This document shows positions 25,618 to 35,147 of a stretch of DNA of 64,000 bases, piece by piece. The DNA comes from an uncultured SAR116 cluster alpha proteobacterium (GTDB taxonomy: Bacteria; Pseudomonadota; Alphaproteobacteria; Puniceispirillales; Puniceispirillaceae). The stretch spans positions 26,615 through 90,614 of the forward strand of contig CABYPW010000009.1 of NCBI GenBank assembly GCA_902520885.1. The letters run 5' to 3'. Numbering within the stretch: position 1 is the stretch's first letter; the number at the start of each line of letters is the position of its first letter. Position numbers and translations under genes: made by a program. A model generated the notes under the pieces. It did not search any database, was not told the DNA's origin, and saw nothing but the letters and a program-made list of their open reading frames with translations.

Positions 25618-26583
25618 ATGTTAAAAAAACCGCGGCTATGGATAAGTAGGTTTCTCTCACAATTAACTCTCGACAGAGCAAGAGAAAACTTTGAAGTTTA
25701 TTTGCCTAAAATAGATAGGCCAGCTTCTAAAAATGAGATGGTTGAATTAAGTTCTAAAGTTGATGCTTTTTTAATTTGTCACTCTGAAATCATAAGCTCT
25801 GATGTAGCTGAGAATTTTAATAAAAGACTTAAAATAATCGCTAACCATTCGGTTGGAACAGATCATTGCGATTTAGATGCACTTAAGTCTATTGGTATAG
25901 TAGTTACCAACACTCCGGATGTTTTATCCGATGCGACAGCCGAAATATCAATGTTGCTCCTTTTGGGAGCTGCAAGAAGAGCAGTTGAAGCTCAAAATAT
26001 CATTAAAGAAGGTAAATGGAATTCTTGGTCTCCTAGCTTTATGGTAGGAAAACAAGTTACCGGTCAGCGGCTAGGCATCATTGGAATGGGAAGAGTCGGA
26101 CAGGCCATGGCTAGAAATGCTCGTGGGCTTAACATGCAAATACACTATCATAATCGAAAAAGATTACCAAAAGAGCAGGAAAAAGGGGCAGTCTATCATA
26201 ACTCGAAGGAAGAACTTTTAAGAATATCTGATTTTTTATCTTTGCATTGCCCTGCCACTTTAGAGACACAAGAGATTATCAATAAAAAAACAATTCAATT
26301 AATGCCCAATAATGCCATAATTGTTAATGCAGCAAGAGGTAAATTAATAGATGAGCAGGCGTTAATTGACGCCCTAATTTCAGGTAAAATCAGTGGTGCT
26401 GGGTTAGATTGTTTTGTAAAAGAGCCGGGAGGAAACCCTAAACTTTCAGCGCTGAAAAATGTTTTTATGTTGCCGCACATAGGAAGTGCAACTGAAAAAA
26501 CCAGAGATGCGATGGGGTTGCGGGCGCTTGAAAATTTGAACGCATATTTCTCAGGTAAAAGACCTTTAGACCAAGTAACTTGA
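25618..26583 (+). CDS. D-2-hydroxyacid dehydrogenase (GyaR/glyoxylate-reductase type)
   Basis: A 321-residue NAD(P)-dependent dehydrogenase that interconverts 2-oxo and D-2-hydroxy acids. The dinucleotide motif is GIIGMGRVGQAMA, the substrate arginine is in VNAARG, the glutamate in FVKEPGG and the catalytic histidine in LPHIGSAT. The ATG at 25618 follows AAAGG; an in-frame TTG inside the preceding gene would add 16 residues and is unlikely. As the last gene of the TRAP operon it fits an imported 2-oxoacid or glyoxylate-like solute. Confidence 0.92.
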   Translation: MLKKPRLWISRFLSQLTLDRARENFEVYLPKIDRPASKNEMVELSSKVDAFLICHSEIISSDVAENFNKRLKIIANHSVGTDHCDLDALKSIGIVVTNTPDVLSDATAEISMLLLLGAARRAVEAQNIIKEGKWNSWSPSFMVGKQVTGQRLGIIGMGRVGQAMARNARGLNMQIHYHNRKRLPKEQEKGAVYHNSKEELLRISDFLSLHCPATLETQEIINKKTIQLMPNNAIIVNAARGKLIDEQALIDALISGKISGAGLDCFVKEPGGNPKLSALKNVFMLPHIGSATEKTRDAMGLRALENLNAYFSGKRPLDQVT

Positions 26584-26608
26584 TACAAGTTTTGGCGATT
26601 AAATATAA

Positions 26609-27667
26609 TTAACGTTTTGAATATGATTTTAAAGATGTAAGCCACACTCCTGGTATAATTAATAAACAACCAATTATGTGAAACCAAGCAAGGTTTTCTC
26701 CAAGCAAAAATATAGCAAATATAGCAACATAGATTGGAGAAAGATAAAGCACCATTCCAGCTTTAGCCGCCCCAAGGATTGCAATAATTTTTGAATAACT
26801 TACATAAGCTGCAAAGCTTGATATAAAAATCAGAATAAAGAGACCTTGAAACATTTGCACGCTAAGTACAAACTCTCTTTTCCATAAAATAAATTCCATT
26901 ATTGTGAAGGGTAAATGCCAAAGCACTCCCGCCGCCGACATTAAGCCAATACGGACTATACTAGGAATTCTAGTCTTAAAATATTTAAGTCCGAGAGAAT
27001 ATAGCGCAAAAGACAAAGTTGCGGAACAAATCCACAAATCGCCTTTATTAAACTCTATGAAAAAAATGGTGGTTAAATTTCCCCTTACTAAAATCAATAG
27101 AACTCCGAGAACTCCCATTAAAAAACCAACTATTTGAACAAACGATATTTTCTCCTTTAGGAAAAATACTGAAATTAATAAAATTAGTAATGGGGAGGAC
27201 GCATAAATTAGGCCAATATTTGTTGCAGAGGTGTATTCTCCAGCAAGATATACTGGTCCTCCACAAAGTCCCATCCCAAACCCACCAAGAACAATTAGAT
27301 GTTTCCATTCGGAAAAAATAATCTGCGTATTTGTCTTAATCCAAGGCCAGCAAAAAGCAAATATTATCATCGAGACGAAAAGCCATCTTGTTAAAGCCAT
27401 CGTCATTGGTGGCATAACGTCAGCCATTGCTCGAGCCATGACCATATTTGAAGCAAAAAAACCAGGACAAATAATAAATAGAGACCAAGCCAGTTTTTTT
27501 TGATCTAGCTTATCTAGATTATAAAAAAATTTATGAAGATTGTTCAAAATAAAGAGTTCATTTTTTGCTATAAGATTATCGTATATAAAAAAGGTTAGAA
27601 ATTTTTGCAAGCTCAATAGCTTGGTAAAGTAATCAAAAAATATGTTTAAATTAAACGAAAATGGCAC
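26609..27667 (-). CDS. EamA/DMT-family permease
   Basis: A membrane protein of about 300 functional residues with ten predicted helices in two EamA repeats (ASNMVMARAMADVMPPMTMALTRW, given as ASNMVMARAMADV plus ALTRW; 'GPVYLAGEYTSATNIGLIYA'; 'GLILIFISSFAAYVSYSKII'; 'YLSPIYVAIFAIFLLGE'). It probably exports a metabolite or amino acid. The reading frame gives 352 residues, but the first ~50 do not look like the family and contain no better ATG, so a non-ATG start nearer residue 50 is possible. It converges on the dehydrogenase gene with 25 bp between. Confidence 0.85.
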   Translation of the reverse strand: MPFSFNLNIFFDYFTKLLSLQKFLTFFIYDNLIAKNELFILNNLHKFFYNLDKLDQKKLAWSLFIICPGFFASNMVMARAMADVMPPMTMALTRWLFVSMIIFAFCWPWIKTNTQIIFSEWKHLIVLGGFGMGLCGGPVYLAGEYTSATNIGLIYASSPLLILLISVFFLKEKISFVQIVGFLMGVLGVLLILVRGNLTTIFFIEFNKGDLWICSATLSFALYSLGLKYFKTRIPSIVRIGLMSAAGVLWHLPFTIMEFILWKREFVLSVQMFQGLFILIFISSFAAYVSYSKIIAILGAAKAGMVLYLSPIYVAIFAIFLLGENLAWFHIIGCLLIIPGVWLTSLKSYSKR

Positions 27668-27930
27668 ATAACGAAAATCAAAATATTGTTGTTTGTTTTT
27701 TGATTTTATAAACAGTCGTAAAAATGTTTAAAAAATATACATTTCAAGAAATATTTAAATAAATATGAATTAATATACATTTTTTGAAAAAGAATTTTAT
27801 ATTGTATATTAGTACAAACTATTAGAATTGAGCGTTCTAAAGATTTAAACAAAATGTTTTGATAAAAATAGTAGATAATACTTTGTTTTTTTTATAAAGC
27901 TACTATTTGATAAAAATGGAGTCCAATTAA

Positions 27931-30900
27931 GTGTATGAAAAAAATAAGTTTTTTGATAAATTTGCGGATTTTGTTGTTGGTAAACGTAATTGGTTAGTAC
28001 CTTTAACGTTTGTTATTGCTTTTATTGTTTATGCTGGGATCCCAAATCTGAGACTTGATACTGACGGTAGGGTTTTTATGGGGCCTGACAATCCTGATAA
28101 GCAAACGTTAGATTTGTTTGAACAGGAGTTTGCAAAAGATGATAACTTAAATATTCTTTTTATTCCTAATGACGGAGTGATTTTTACCCCAGAGAATCTT
28201 CAAATAATTGATGCTTTAACTGAAGATGCTTGGAATTTGCCATATGTAAGACTAGTAAATTCAATAACCCGTTTTCAAAATACTTACTCCGAAGGTGATA
28301 TGCTGGTTGTCGAGGACCTGATACCTGACCCGTACTCAGTAACTGAAGAAGAGGCTTTAAAGGCAAAAAAGATTGCTCAGTCCCGTATTGAAATACAACG
28401 TTCACTAATAAATGACGATGCTTCTATCTCTGCAATAAGTATAATATTCAGACTGCCTGGCTTGGATTTAGCCAGCGAAATTCCAGCTATTATGGCTGAA
28501 GCAAATCCGTTGATAAAAAAATATCGTGAAAATTACCCTAACGTTAATTTTCAATTGACGGGGTCTGTTCCAATTGGAGAGGCATTTGCGGAAGCCAGTC
28601 AAAAAGATGGACAAAGCCTCACACCAGCAATGTTAGTAGCGATGTTGGTTATCGTGGGGCTCTTATTGAAAACAGCTTTGGGTGTATTCTCTATACTTCT
28701 TATATCCGTTTTATCCGCTTTAGTATCTTTAGGAGCTCTTGGCTGGAGCTTTATACCGTTGAATTCTGCCACTGCTGTCGCTCCATTGATGATAATTACA
28801 TTAGCAGTCGCCAGCACAGTTCATATTCTTTCTTCAGTGAGACAAACAATGGTTGAAACAACAGACAGGAAAATATGGGCTAAAAAGGCAATTTCCGATC
28901 ATGGCTTAGCGATTTCTGTAGCTGTATTTACCACAGCAATTGGCTTTTTGTCGCTTAACTTTTCTATTTCACCCCCTTTTAGACAGCTAGGAAACATGGT
29001 TGCTGCTGGCATGGTTGGCATCTGGGTTTTCACTATGTTTTTGCTTCCAGCATTGATATGTTGGATGCCTATTAGGCAAGCGAAGGCGTCAGCATTCACA
29101 GATAGTTTAATTATGGCATTATGTGAATGGGTAATACGGTATCAAAAAAATCTTCTTATTTTTATACCCATTGTTATTATCTGCTTTATGGCGGGCATTA
29201 CACAGATAAAACTCGAAGATGATTTTATAAGATATTTTGATGAGCGTTTCGAAATAAGGCAGGCTAACGATTTTTACGAAGACAACATTGGCGGATTGAA
29301 CGTAATGGAGTATCCCGTTGAGACGGGCATCGAAAGTGGAATAAACTCCATCGAATATTTGGAAAAAGTTGAGTCATTCACTTCTTTTTTAAGAAACCAA
29401 CCTGAAATTAGCAATGTCCGTTCAATAACCGATATTATAAAACAGCTTAACCAAAACATGAACGGTGATGATAGCAGCTTTTATAAACTCCCAGATACTG
29501 ATGAGGAGGCGTCTCAATATCTATTCCTTTATGAATTATCGCTTGGTTATGGAATGGATTTAACAGACCAGATAAACGTGGATAGATCCGCGGTTAGAAT
29601 TACCGCTTACGTTCCAAGGACAACAACAGCCGAGCTTCAAGAGTTGGATTCAAGGGTCCAAAATTGGTTTAAAAAGAATGCGCCTGAGCTTCAGAGTCCT
29701 GTTACAGGACAAACACATGTTTATACTATGATATCTGCTAAAGATGTTCCTGCGATGCTTCAGGGAACCACTTTAGCTTTGATTTTTATATCAGGGGTTA
29801 TTTTACTCGTGTTGAGAAATATAAAACTAGGACTTATCTCTTTAATACCCAATTTAGTGCCTGCAGCGATGGCCTTTGGTTTGTGGGGCTATAGTGTGGG
29901 TTCCGTAACTCTCGCAGTGTCAATAGTTGTGGCAATGACATTAGGAATAGTCGTAGATGATACTGTCCATTTCATTTTAAAATATGCAGACGCAAGGAGA
30001 AGAGGAGCTTCTGCAGAAAATGCAGTTCGTCATGCTTTTCAGAAAGTAGGTATGGCGCTCACAATAACTTCATTCGCGCTGGTGGTTGGTTTTATAATTC
30101 TTGGTCAGTCTGGTTTTGCTGTGAACCGAGATTTGGCAAGACTAACCGCAGTAACGCTTACAGCAGCACTATTTATAGATTTTCTGTTCCTACCACCATT
30201 ATTAATTTGGGTCGAAAAAATGAGAAAAGATTCTTTGTTTAAAAATGTTAAGTTACTATCGGCCGTTGGATGCCTTTTATTGCTTCCGATTATGTTATCG
30301 ATCAAGCCAGTTTTTGCTTCGAATGAGAAAGGTTTGGAAATAGCGGAAGAGACCTCGAAAAGGGACGATGGCTTTATAAATTTTACTGTAGAAGGCCAGA
30401 TGATTTTAAAGAACAAGGCAGGAAAAGAGAGTTTACGAAAATTTAAGACAACTACCTTAGAAAATCCTGACCCAAGAGAAGGAGATAAAGGTATTATTGT
30501 TTTCCTAGAGCCAAGGGACGTTAAGGGCACCTCTTTATTAACGCACTCAAAAATAGAACCTGAAGACGATTCTCAATGGATTTTTCTTCCTGCAATAAAG
30601 CGTGTTAAACGAATTTCTTCATCAAATAGAACTGGTAAGTTTGTGTCATCTGAATTTTCCTATGAAGATCTGGGTTCGGAGGAGGTCATGGATAACGAAC
30701 ACATATGGCTATTAGACTTACCCTGCCCAACAGACGCTGAACTCACTTGTGCCAAAGTTGAAAGCAGACCAAAAAACCCTCGTTCTGGCTATTCGAAGAG
30801 AGTGTCTTACACGGATTTAGATCAATATCGAGTCCATAGAATTGAATTTTATAATCGCAGAGGTGATTTAGAAAAAATACTTACATTTACCGATTTCAAA

Positions 30901-31056
30901 CTTTACTTGGAACAATATTGGAGAGCACATGAGATGGAAATGGAAAATATTCAGACTGGAAAGTCTACAACTCTCTCATGGAACGAATATAAATTCCGCG
31001 TCGATATATCAGAACGTGATTTTACACCTCAGGCACTTGAGCGTTCTTCGAGATAA
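27931..31056 (+). CDS. RND/MMPL-family exporter fused to a LolA-like (outer-membrane lipoprotein-sorting) domain
   Basis: A 1041-residue protein. Residues ~1-770 form a two-repeat MMPL/RND transporter with 12 helices (sterol-sensing-like blocks near 230-380 and 610-760; GIVVDDTVHFILKY in the second half). At ~773-796 is a hydrophobic stretch ending KPVFA before SNEKG, which looks like an internal signal peptide. Residues ~810-1041 match the LolA-like PF17131 pattern (PRDVKGTSLLTHS, QWIFLPAIKRVKRISSSN, FSYEDLG). These parts are normally separate genes. The start is GTG at 27931 with GGAG at 27919-27922. It likely moves a lipid towards the outer membrane with the next gene. Confidence 0.9.
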   Translation: MYEKNKFFDKFADFVVGKRNWLVPLTFVIAFIVYAGIPNLRLDTDGRVFMGPDNPDKQTLDLFEQEFAKDDNLNILFIPNDGVIFTPENLQIIDALTEDAWNLPYVRLVNSITRFQNTYSEGDMLVVEDLIPDPYSVTEEEALKAKKIAQSRIEIQRSLINDDASISAISIIFRLPGLDLASEIPAIMAEANPLIKKYRENYPNVNFQLTGSVPIGEAFAEASQKDGQSLTPAMLVAMLVIVGLLLKTALGVFSILLISVLSALVSLGALGWSFIPLNSATAVAPLMIITLAVASTVHILSSVRQTMVETTDRKIWAKKAISDHGLAISVAVFTTAIGFLSLNFSISPPFRQLGNMVAAGMVGIWVFTMFLLPALICWMPIRQAKASAFTDSLIMALCEWVIRYQKNLLIFIPIVIICFMAGITQIKLEDDFIRYFDERFEIRQANDFYEDNIGGLNVMEYPVETGIESGINSIEYLEKVESFTSFLRNQPEISNVRSITDIIKQLNQNMNGDDSSFYKLPDTDEEASQYLFLYELSLGYGMDLTDQINVDRSAVRITAYVPRTTTAELQELDSRVQNWFKKNAPELQSPVTGQTHVYTMISAKDVPAMLQGTTLALIFISGVILLVLRNIKLGLISLIPNLVPAAMAFGLWGYSVGSVTLAVSIVVAMTLGIVVDDTVHFILKYADARRRGASAENAVRHAFQKVGMALTITSFALVVGFIILGQSGFAVNRDLARLTAVTLTAALFIDFLFLPPLLIWVEKMRKDSLFKNVKLLSAVGCLLLLPIMLSIKPVFASNEKGLEIAEETSKRDDGFINFTVEGQMILKNKAGKESLRKFKTTTLENPDPREGDKGIIVFLEPRDVKGTSLLTHSKIEPEDDSQWIFLPAIKRVKRISSSNRTGKFVSSEFSYEDLGSEEVMDNEHIWLLDLPCPTDAELTCAKVESRPKNPRSGYSKRVSYTDLDQYRVHRIEFYNRRGDLEKILTFTDFKLYLEQYWRAHEMEMENIQTGKSTTLSWNEYKFRVDISERDFTPQALERSSR

Positions 31057-31085
31057 TACGAATTTATAAGTCGGCGAAATAACTA

Positions 31086-32282
31086 ATGCATAATTATTCG
31101 TTCTATATTTTTATTGTGTTGCATATTTCTGCTCCAAATATGGCTCATGCGTTCGATTACTTTGAGCAATATGGAAATTCTGAGTTAAAGGTAACTGGAT
31201 TCATTGAGGACCCTTCTTATTCAGGTCAAAATAACATCTTCATGACACAACAGATTGAACCTTCTTTTTTTATTGAGCAAGGGTCCATGGAAACACTCGT
31301 TAAGCCTCGCTTAAGAGTTGGAAATAATGGTGCGGGTAGAGTAGATTTAAGTGAAGCTCATATATCTTTTAGACATCAAAATTACGACGTTCGAATCGGT
31401 TCAATTACAGAGTTTTGGGGAAAAACAGAGAGTTATAATCCAAGTGACATTGTGAATAGTTACGATTATACTTCTGGATTAGCTAGTTCTGAAAAACTGG
31501 GGGCACCAGCTTTTAAGCTGTCGTCTGAAATTTATGGCGGTTATGCCTCTTTTTACTTGTTTCCCCTGTTTGTAGAAAATGCCTACCCAGGGGTATCGTC
31601 AAGACAAAGACTTCAAACATTGGTAAGTAATGATGTAGCAAGTTTTGCCAATAACGCATCTAGAAATGACAATAGCTTTGCTTTCAGATACGAAGGTTAT
31701 TATGAAGACTTAGATTATGGTGTTAGTTATTTTGATGGTATATCGCGTGAACCATTTTTTATACCTGACGCCGATACACGCCTCTTGCCAGAATATGCTC
31801 CCATCCGTCAGATAGCAGTTGACCTGCAATATTTGTTAGGTGATTTAGCATTTAAAACTGAAATAGTTAATCGCTCTGGTCAGCGTAACGTGAATGGAGT
31901 TCTAGAGAATTATAATGCTGGAGTGTTAGGTATAGAAAAAAATAGATATGGGGTTTTGGGCAGCCAATATGATCTCGTTCTTTTTGGCGAAATATCTGCT
32001 GATAGTAGAGGAAATAATAGTCACACGATTTTCCAACGAGACCTAACTGTAGGAGGATCGCTTCTTCTTAATGATATTGATGATAGTGAATTTAGTCTAT
32101 TTTTGACACAAGATTTGTCATATTCATCTGGAACAACTCGTTTTTCTTATTCTACAAGATTGAATGATTCATTTACGATTGAAGCTATTTTAAATTTGTA
32201 CTCAAATCTAGCTCAAGACCCTAGCCAATTACCCTTAGCAAAAGACAGCAGTGCTAATGTTACTTTTAACTATAATTGGTAA
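31086..32282 (+). CDS. Outer-membrane beta-barrel protein
   Basis: A 398-residue exported protein: a signal peptide at residues 1-22 (cleavage after MAHA, before FDYF), then alternating amphipathic strands rich in Tyr, Asn and Ser, and a C-terminal aromatic signature ending F-N-Y-N-W. It resembles the DUF1302/porin-like barrels often encoded next to MMPL exporters, though I cannot fix the family. It lies 29 bp after the RND fusion gene on the same strand, so the two probably form an envelope export or lipid-transfer unit. Confidence 0.8.
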   Translation: MHNYSFYIFIVLHISAPNMAHAFDYFEQYGNSELKVTGFIEDPSYSGQNNIFMTQQIEPSFFIEQGSMETLVKPRLRVGNNGAGRVDLSEAHISFRHQNYDVRIGSITEFWGKTESYNPSDIVNSYDYTSGLASSEKLGAPAFKLSSEIYGGYASFYLFPLFVENAYPGVSSRQRLQTLVSNDVASFANNASRNDNSFAFRYEGYYEDLDYGVSYFDGISREPFFIPDADTRLLPEYAPIRQIAVDLQYLLGDLAFKTEIVNRSGQRNVNGVLENYNAGVLGIEKNRYGVLGSQYDLVLFGEISADSRGNNSHTIFQRDLTVGGSLLLNDIDDSEFSLFLTQDLSYSSGTTRFSYSTRLNDSFTIEAILNLYSNLAQDPSQLPLAKDSSANVTFNYNW

Positions 32283-32300
32283 TTAAGTTTTCTACTTTTC

Positions 32301-32996
32301 CTAGGTCCTTGCAGCCTCGAAGGCTTCCCAAGCTTCCTTAAATTTTTCAAAATCAAAATCATTTTGTTTGGCCGGTTTCAAAATTAACTGTTCAGTATCT
32401 AATAATTTATTGATTGAGCTTTCAAGGATACTTATTATATCCTTTGGAATAACCACGGCACCATGTCTATCGGCATGTATTAAATCACCATCATTTATTT
32501 TTAATGAGAATATTGTAACAGAACAGGCAATCTCCTTCACATGCACGTATGCATGACTTGGCCCAACAGAACCTGCAAGAACGGGAAATCCATCAGGCAA
32601 GTCACCTAAATCACGCATTACACCATTTGTAAATGCTCCATACATTCCAAATCCTTTATGTATATTAGTGTTTACCTCTCCCCAAAAAGCACCAACACAG
32701 TTTGGAAAATCAATATCTTCTATAACTGCAACAGAAGGGCTGTTTGCTGTAGCCATATGCTCATAATAAGAAAGTCGGCGTTTTTTAATTACCTCAAAAG
32801 ACTCTGTTGGAGGGCTAAGTGCAGTAATCTTTGCTGTTCTAGCATACCCACATATTGGTTTTTCATTTGGACTAGATGAAATCATTGTGCCTTTAGTAAA
32901 ATCATTAAAGCCACGTTTTCCTTGTGCAACTTCGATTGCATTACATACAGTTGGTGTATCTATAGTTTCAAGGAGTTTAAAAAGTGATTCTGTCAT
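32301..32996 (-). CDS. RraA-like aldolase/decarboxylase family protein
   Basis: A 231-residue protein of the RraA/HMG-aldolase fold. Visible marks are TPTVCNAIE near the N-terminus, GVMRDLGDL (the catalytic Arg-Asp), and GDLIHADRHGAVVIP. Family members with these residues cleave 4-hydroxy-4-methyl-2-oxoglutarate or decarboxylate oxaloacetate with a divalent metal; others only inhibit RNase E. In this operon an aldolase or decarboxylase role at the end of a catabolic route is more likely. It is the last of 11 minus-strand genes, 54 bp after the MetE-like gene. Confidence 0.85.
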   Translation of the reverse strand: MTESLFKLLETIDTPTVCNAIEVAQGKRGFNDFTKGTMISSSPNEKPICGYARTAKITALSPPTESFEVIKKRRLSYYEHMATANSPSVAVIEDIDFPNCVGAFWGEVNTNIHKGFGMYGAFTNGVMRDLGDLPDGFPVLAGSVGPSHAYVHVKEIACSVTIFSLKINDGDLIHADRHGAVVIPKDIISILESSINKLLDTEQLILKPAKQNDFDFEKFKEAWEAFEAART

Positions 32997-33050
32997 TTAT
33001 ATTACTCTATTTTTTAGTCTGCTTTTTAAAATAAAAAAGAATAGTATTTA

Positions 33051-34184
33051 TTAATTTTGTTCAGACGCGATTGCAGCACCTTTCACAAGAGTTTCTAATT
33101 TTGCAAAAGCAATTTCCGGGTCTACGGCTCCAAATCCGGCAAAAGTTCCAAATCCACAGTCTGAGCCAGCAATTACACGTTCAACTCCAACAATATTGGT
33201 AAAACGCTTTAATCGCTGAGCGACAAGTTCGGGGTGTTCCACAAAATTTGTTGTGGAATCAATCACGCCAGGTATAAGAATTTTATCCTCTGGTATTTCA
33301 TTTTTTCTATTTTCAAAAATTGTCCATTCATGAGCATGACGTGGATTTGATGTCTCGAATAGTAAATAATTTGCATTTACAGACATAAAAGTTGAAAACA
33401 TACTATCCATGGATATGTCGCAGATATGCGGCCCTTCATAATTACCCCAACAAATGTGAACTCTAACATTTTTGGGATTAATTCCTTCAAGTGCATAATT
33501 AAGCGCTTCGACATGACTATTTGCAATTTTGATGAACTCTTTATCTGACAAATCGTTGAAAAGCATATGTCGTGATAGTGCAAGGTCTGGACAGTCGATT
33601 TGCAAATCAAGTCCGGATTCAACAATTAACTGATATTCAGCCTTCAAAGCATCTGCAAGTGCATGAAGATAAGTCTCCCTGTTTGGGTAGAAATTATTTT
33701 GTAAAAATAGGGATATTACACCAGGAGAAGCAGCATTCATAAAACCATGAATGTTGCCATATTTTTTAATCGCTGATTTCAAGTTTGAAATATCTTTTTT
33801 TAGTTCTGAGTTGCTTAACGGTTTAACTTCTCCTGTACACATTGGACGCGTATATTCTGGCGTGCCACCGCTATCAGCTAATCTTTGTAAGAAGGTGGGG
33901 AACATTATTAAATCTGCAGGCGCATTTCTAGGACTATCACCAGAAAATCCAGTATAACGATCTTTAACATATGTGGCATACGAAATTTTTGATGTCTCTC
34001 CATCACTAACAATGTCAATACCACAATCTTTTTGACGAGAGACAATCAAATCAACATGTTTCTTCATCACCTCATCAAAGTGCGTAGCGTTATAAGCTTG
34101 GTTTTTCTCTTTACTAAATAGAAAGTCTGTTACCTCCTGAGATCTAGGAAGTGAACCAACATGTGTTGTGCGAATATGTGTCAA
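33051..34184 (-). CDS. Cobalamin-independent methionine synthase-like (MetE core) methyltransferase
   Basis: A 377-residue protein corresponding to the C-terminal catalytic barrel of MetE only. The zinc ligands are conserved: H-x-C in VHICWGNYEG, Glu in LLFETSNPRHAHE and Cys in AGSDCGFGTF. The N-terminal THVGSLPRS matches the core family. Such short MetE-type proteins transfer methyl groups to a thiol, but from varied donors. It abuts the bicupin gene with no gap, inside an operon with no other methionine genes. A catabolic demethylation role is therefore worth considering. That role is inference. Confidence 0.88.
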   Translation of the reverse strand: MTHIRTTHVGSLPRSQEVTDFLFSKEKNQAYNATHFDEVMKKHVDLIVSRQKDCGIDIVSDGETSKISYATYVKDRYTGFSGDSPRNAPADLIMFPTFLQRLADSGGTPEYTRPMCTGEVKPLSNSELKKDISNLKSAIKKYGNIHGFMNAASPGVISLFLQNNFYPNRETYLHALADALKAEYQLIVESGLDLQIDCPDLALSRHMLFNDLSDKEFIKIANSHVEALNYALEGINPKNVRVHICWGNYEGPHICDISMDSMFSTFMSVNANYLLFETSNPRHAHEWTIFENRKNEIPEDKILIPGVIDSTTNFVEHPELVAQRLKRFTNIVGVERVIAGSDCGFGTFAGFGAVDPEIAFAKLETLVKGAAIASEQN

Positions 34185-35147
34185 CTATTGATTCCTCTCA
34201 AACCAAGTAGGACCAGCTGCATCGTCTGTATTACTTACACGATATAAACTTGCTTCTCCTGACATTGATGGTTCTAACGTATAGTCACATTTTGGTTCGA
34301 TTAATGCTGTATCACCTGAGTTAAGTATTTCTTCGTGGCTACCGTAGGATAGTTTCCAATGCCCTTTAACAGGCATTAATACATCGTACCTATTTGATCC
34401 CATCTCTTTTATTGGGGTATAAGAAGAAAGGAAACTCACCTCAAATCCTGGTTTGTCAAATATAAGTCCATTTTCTCCAATTACAGGCACTTCGCCTTCT
34501 CTGGAAAGGGCAAGCATATCTTGGTATCTTGATACCCATCTGGGAACAATGTTTGTTATGCTTGGCTCTCCCATTAAATTTAAAGAGGCCTCATCCATTA
34601 CCTCTTTCGGATTAATACCATCTGGGAGGGACTCTGATTTTTTTGTATCATATAACACACCATTTTCTCCAAGAATTAGACCGTGTTCCTTCGCTTCTTC
34701 AATAACTTGTGGAGCCCAAACTACGCCACCTCCCGCATCGTCACCTCCAAGTATTGCCATTATCATAGAGTAGTCTGTACCAATATTTTCAAATCCTCTA
34801 AACATTCCGGTTGGAATATTAAAAATATCACCTGGTTCGAGTATTACTTCTCCTGTTTTTCCCCATCTTCCCCAAAAAAATCTCCACTTTCCTGATAAAA
34901 CAAAGAAAACCTCTGCTGTTCTATGAGTATGTAATGAGTTACGGCATTTAGGAGGTTGGCCTGCTGCTCCAATATTAAACCCTGGTGTTTTTTTTATATG
35001 AACATGTTGGTCAGCTGCTTCCGAAACTCCTCCTCCGATAATAGTAAAGTTTTCTTTTTTATCCGAACCAGGTGTATGAGCATCTATAAACGCTGTTTTG
35101 CATGGTACGAGTTCACCATATCGAACAATGTGAATTGGTTTCGTCAT
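34185..35147 (-). CDS. Bicupin (dioxygenase-like cupin protein)
   Basis: A 320-residue protein with two cupin domains. The first (about 75-150) has the metal-type motif H-T-H-x4-E-x6-G (HTHRTAEVFFVLSG) and PGDIFNIPTGMFRGFEN. The second (about 235-315) has the fold pattern (RYDVLMPVKGHWKLSYG, NSGDTALIEP) but lacks clear histidine ligands. It may be an isomerase, lyase or dioxygenase acting on a small hydroxylated substrate. It shares one base with the preceding NTF2 gene (TAATG-type junction) and abuts the MetE-like gene, so the three are made together. Confidence 0.85.
   Translation of the reverse strand: MTKPIHIVRYGELVPCKTAFIDAHTPGSDKKENFTIIGGGVSEAADQHVHIKKTPGFNIGAAGQPPKCRNSLHTHRTAEVFFVLSGKWRFFWGRWGKTGEVILEPGDIFNIPTGMFRGFENIGTDYSMIMAILGGDDAGGGVVWAPQVIEEAKEHGLILGENGVLYDTKKSESLPDGINPKEVMDEASLNLMGEPSITNIVPRWVSRYQDMLALSREGEVPVIGENGLIFDKPGFEVSFLSSYTPIKEMGSNRYDVLMPVKGHWKLSYGSHEEILNSGDTALIEPKCDYTLEPSMSGEASLYRVSNTDDAAGPTWFERNQ

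Noticed and set aside
27668..27930. Very AT-rich 263-bp region with two AATATACATTT copies before the RND fusion gene
   Set aside because: Considered as an operator or origin-like element; the repeats are short and AT-only, so no call was made.
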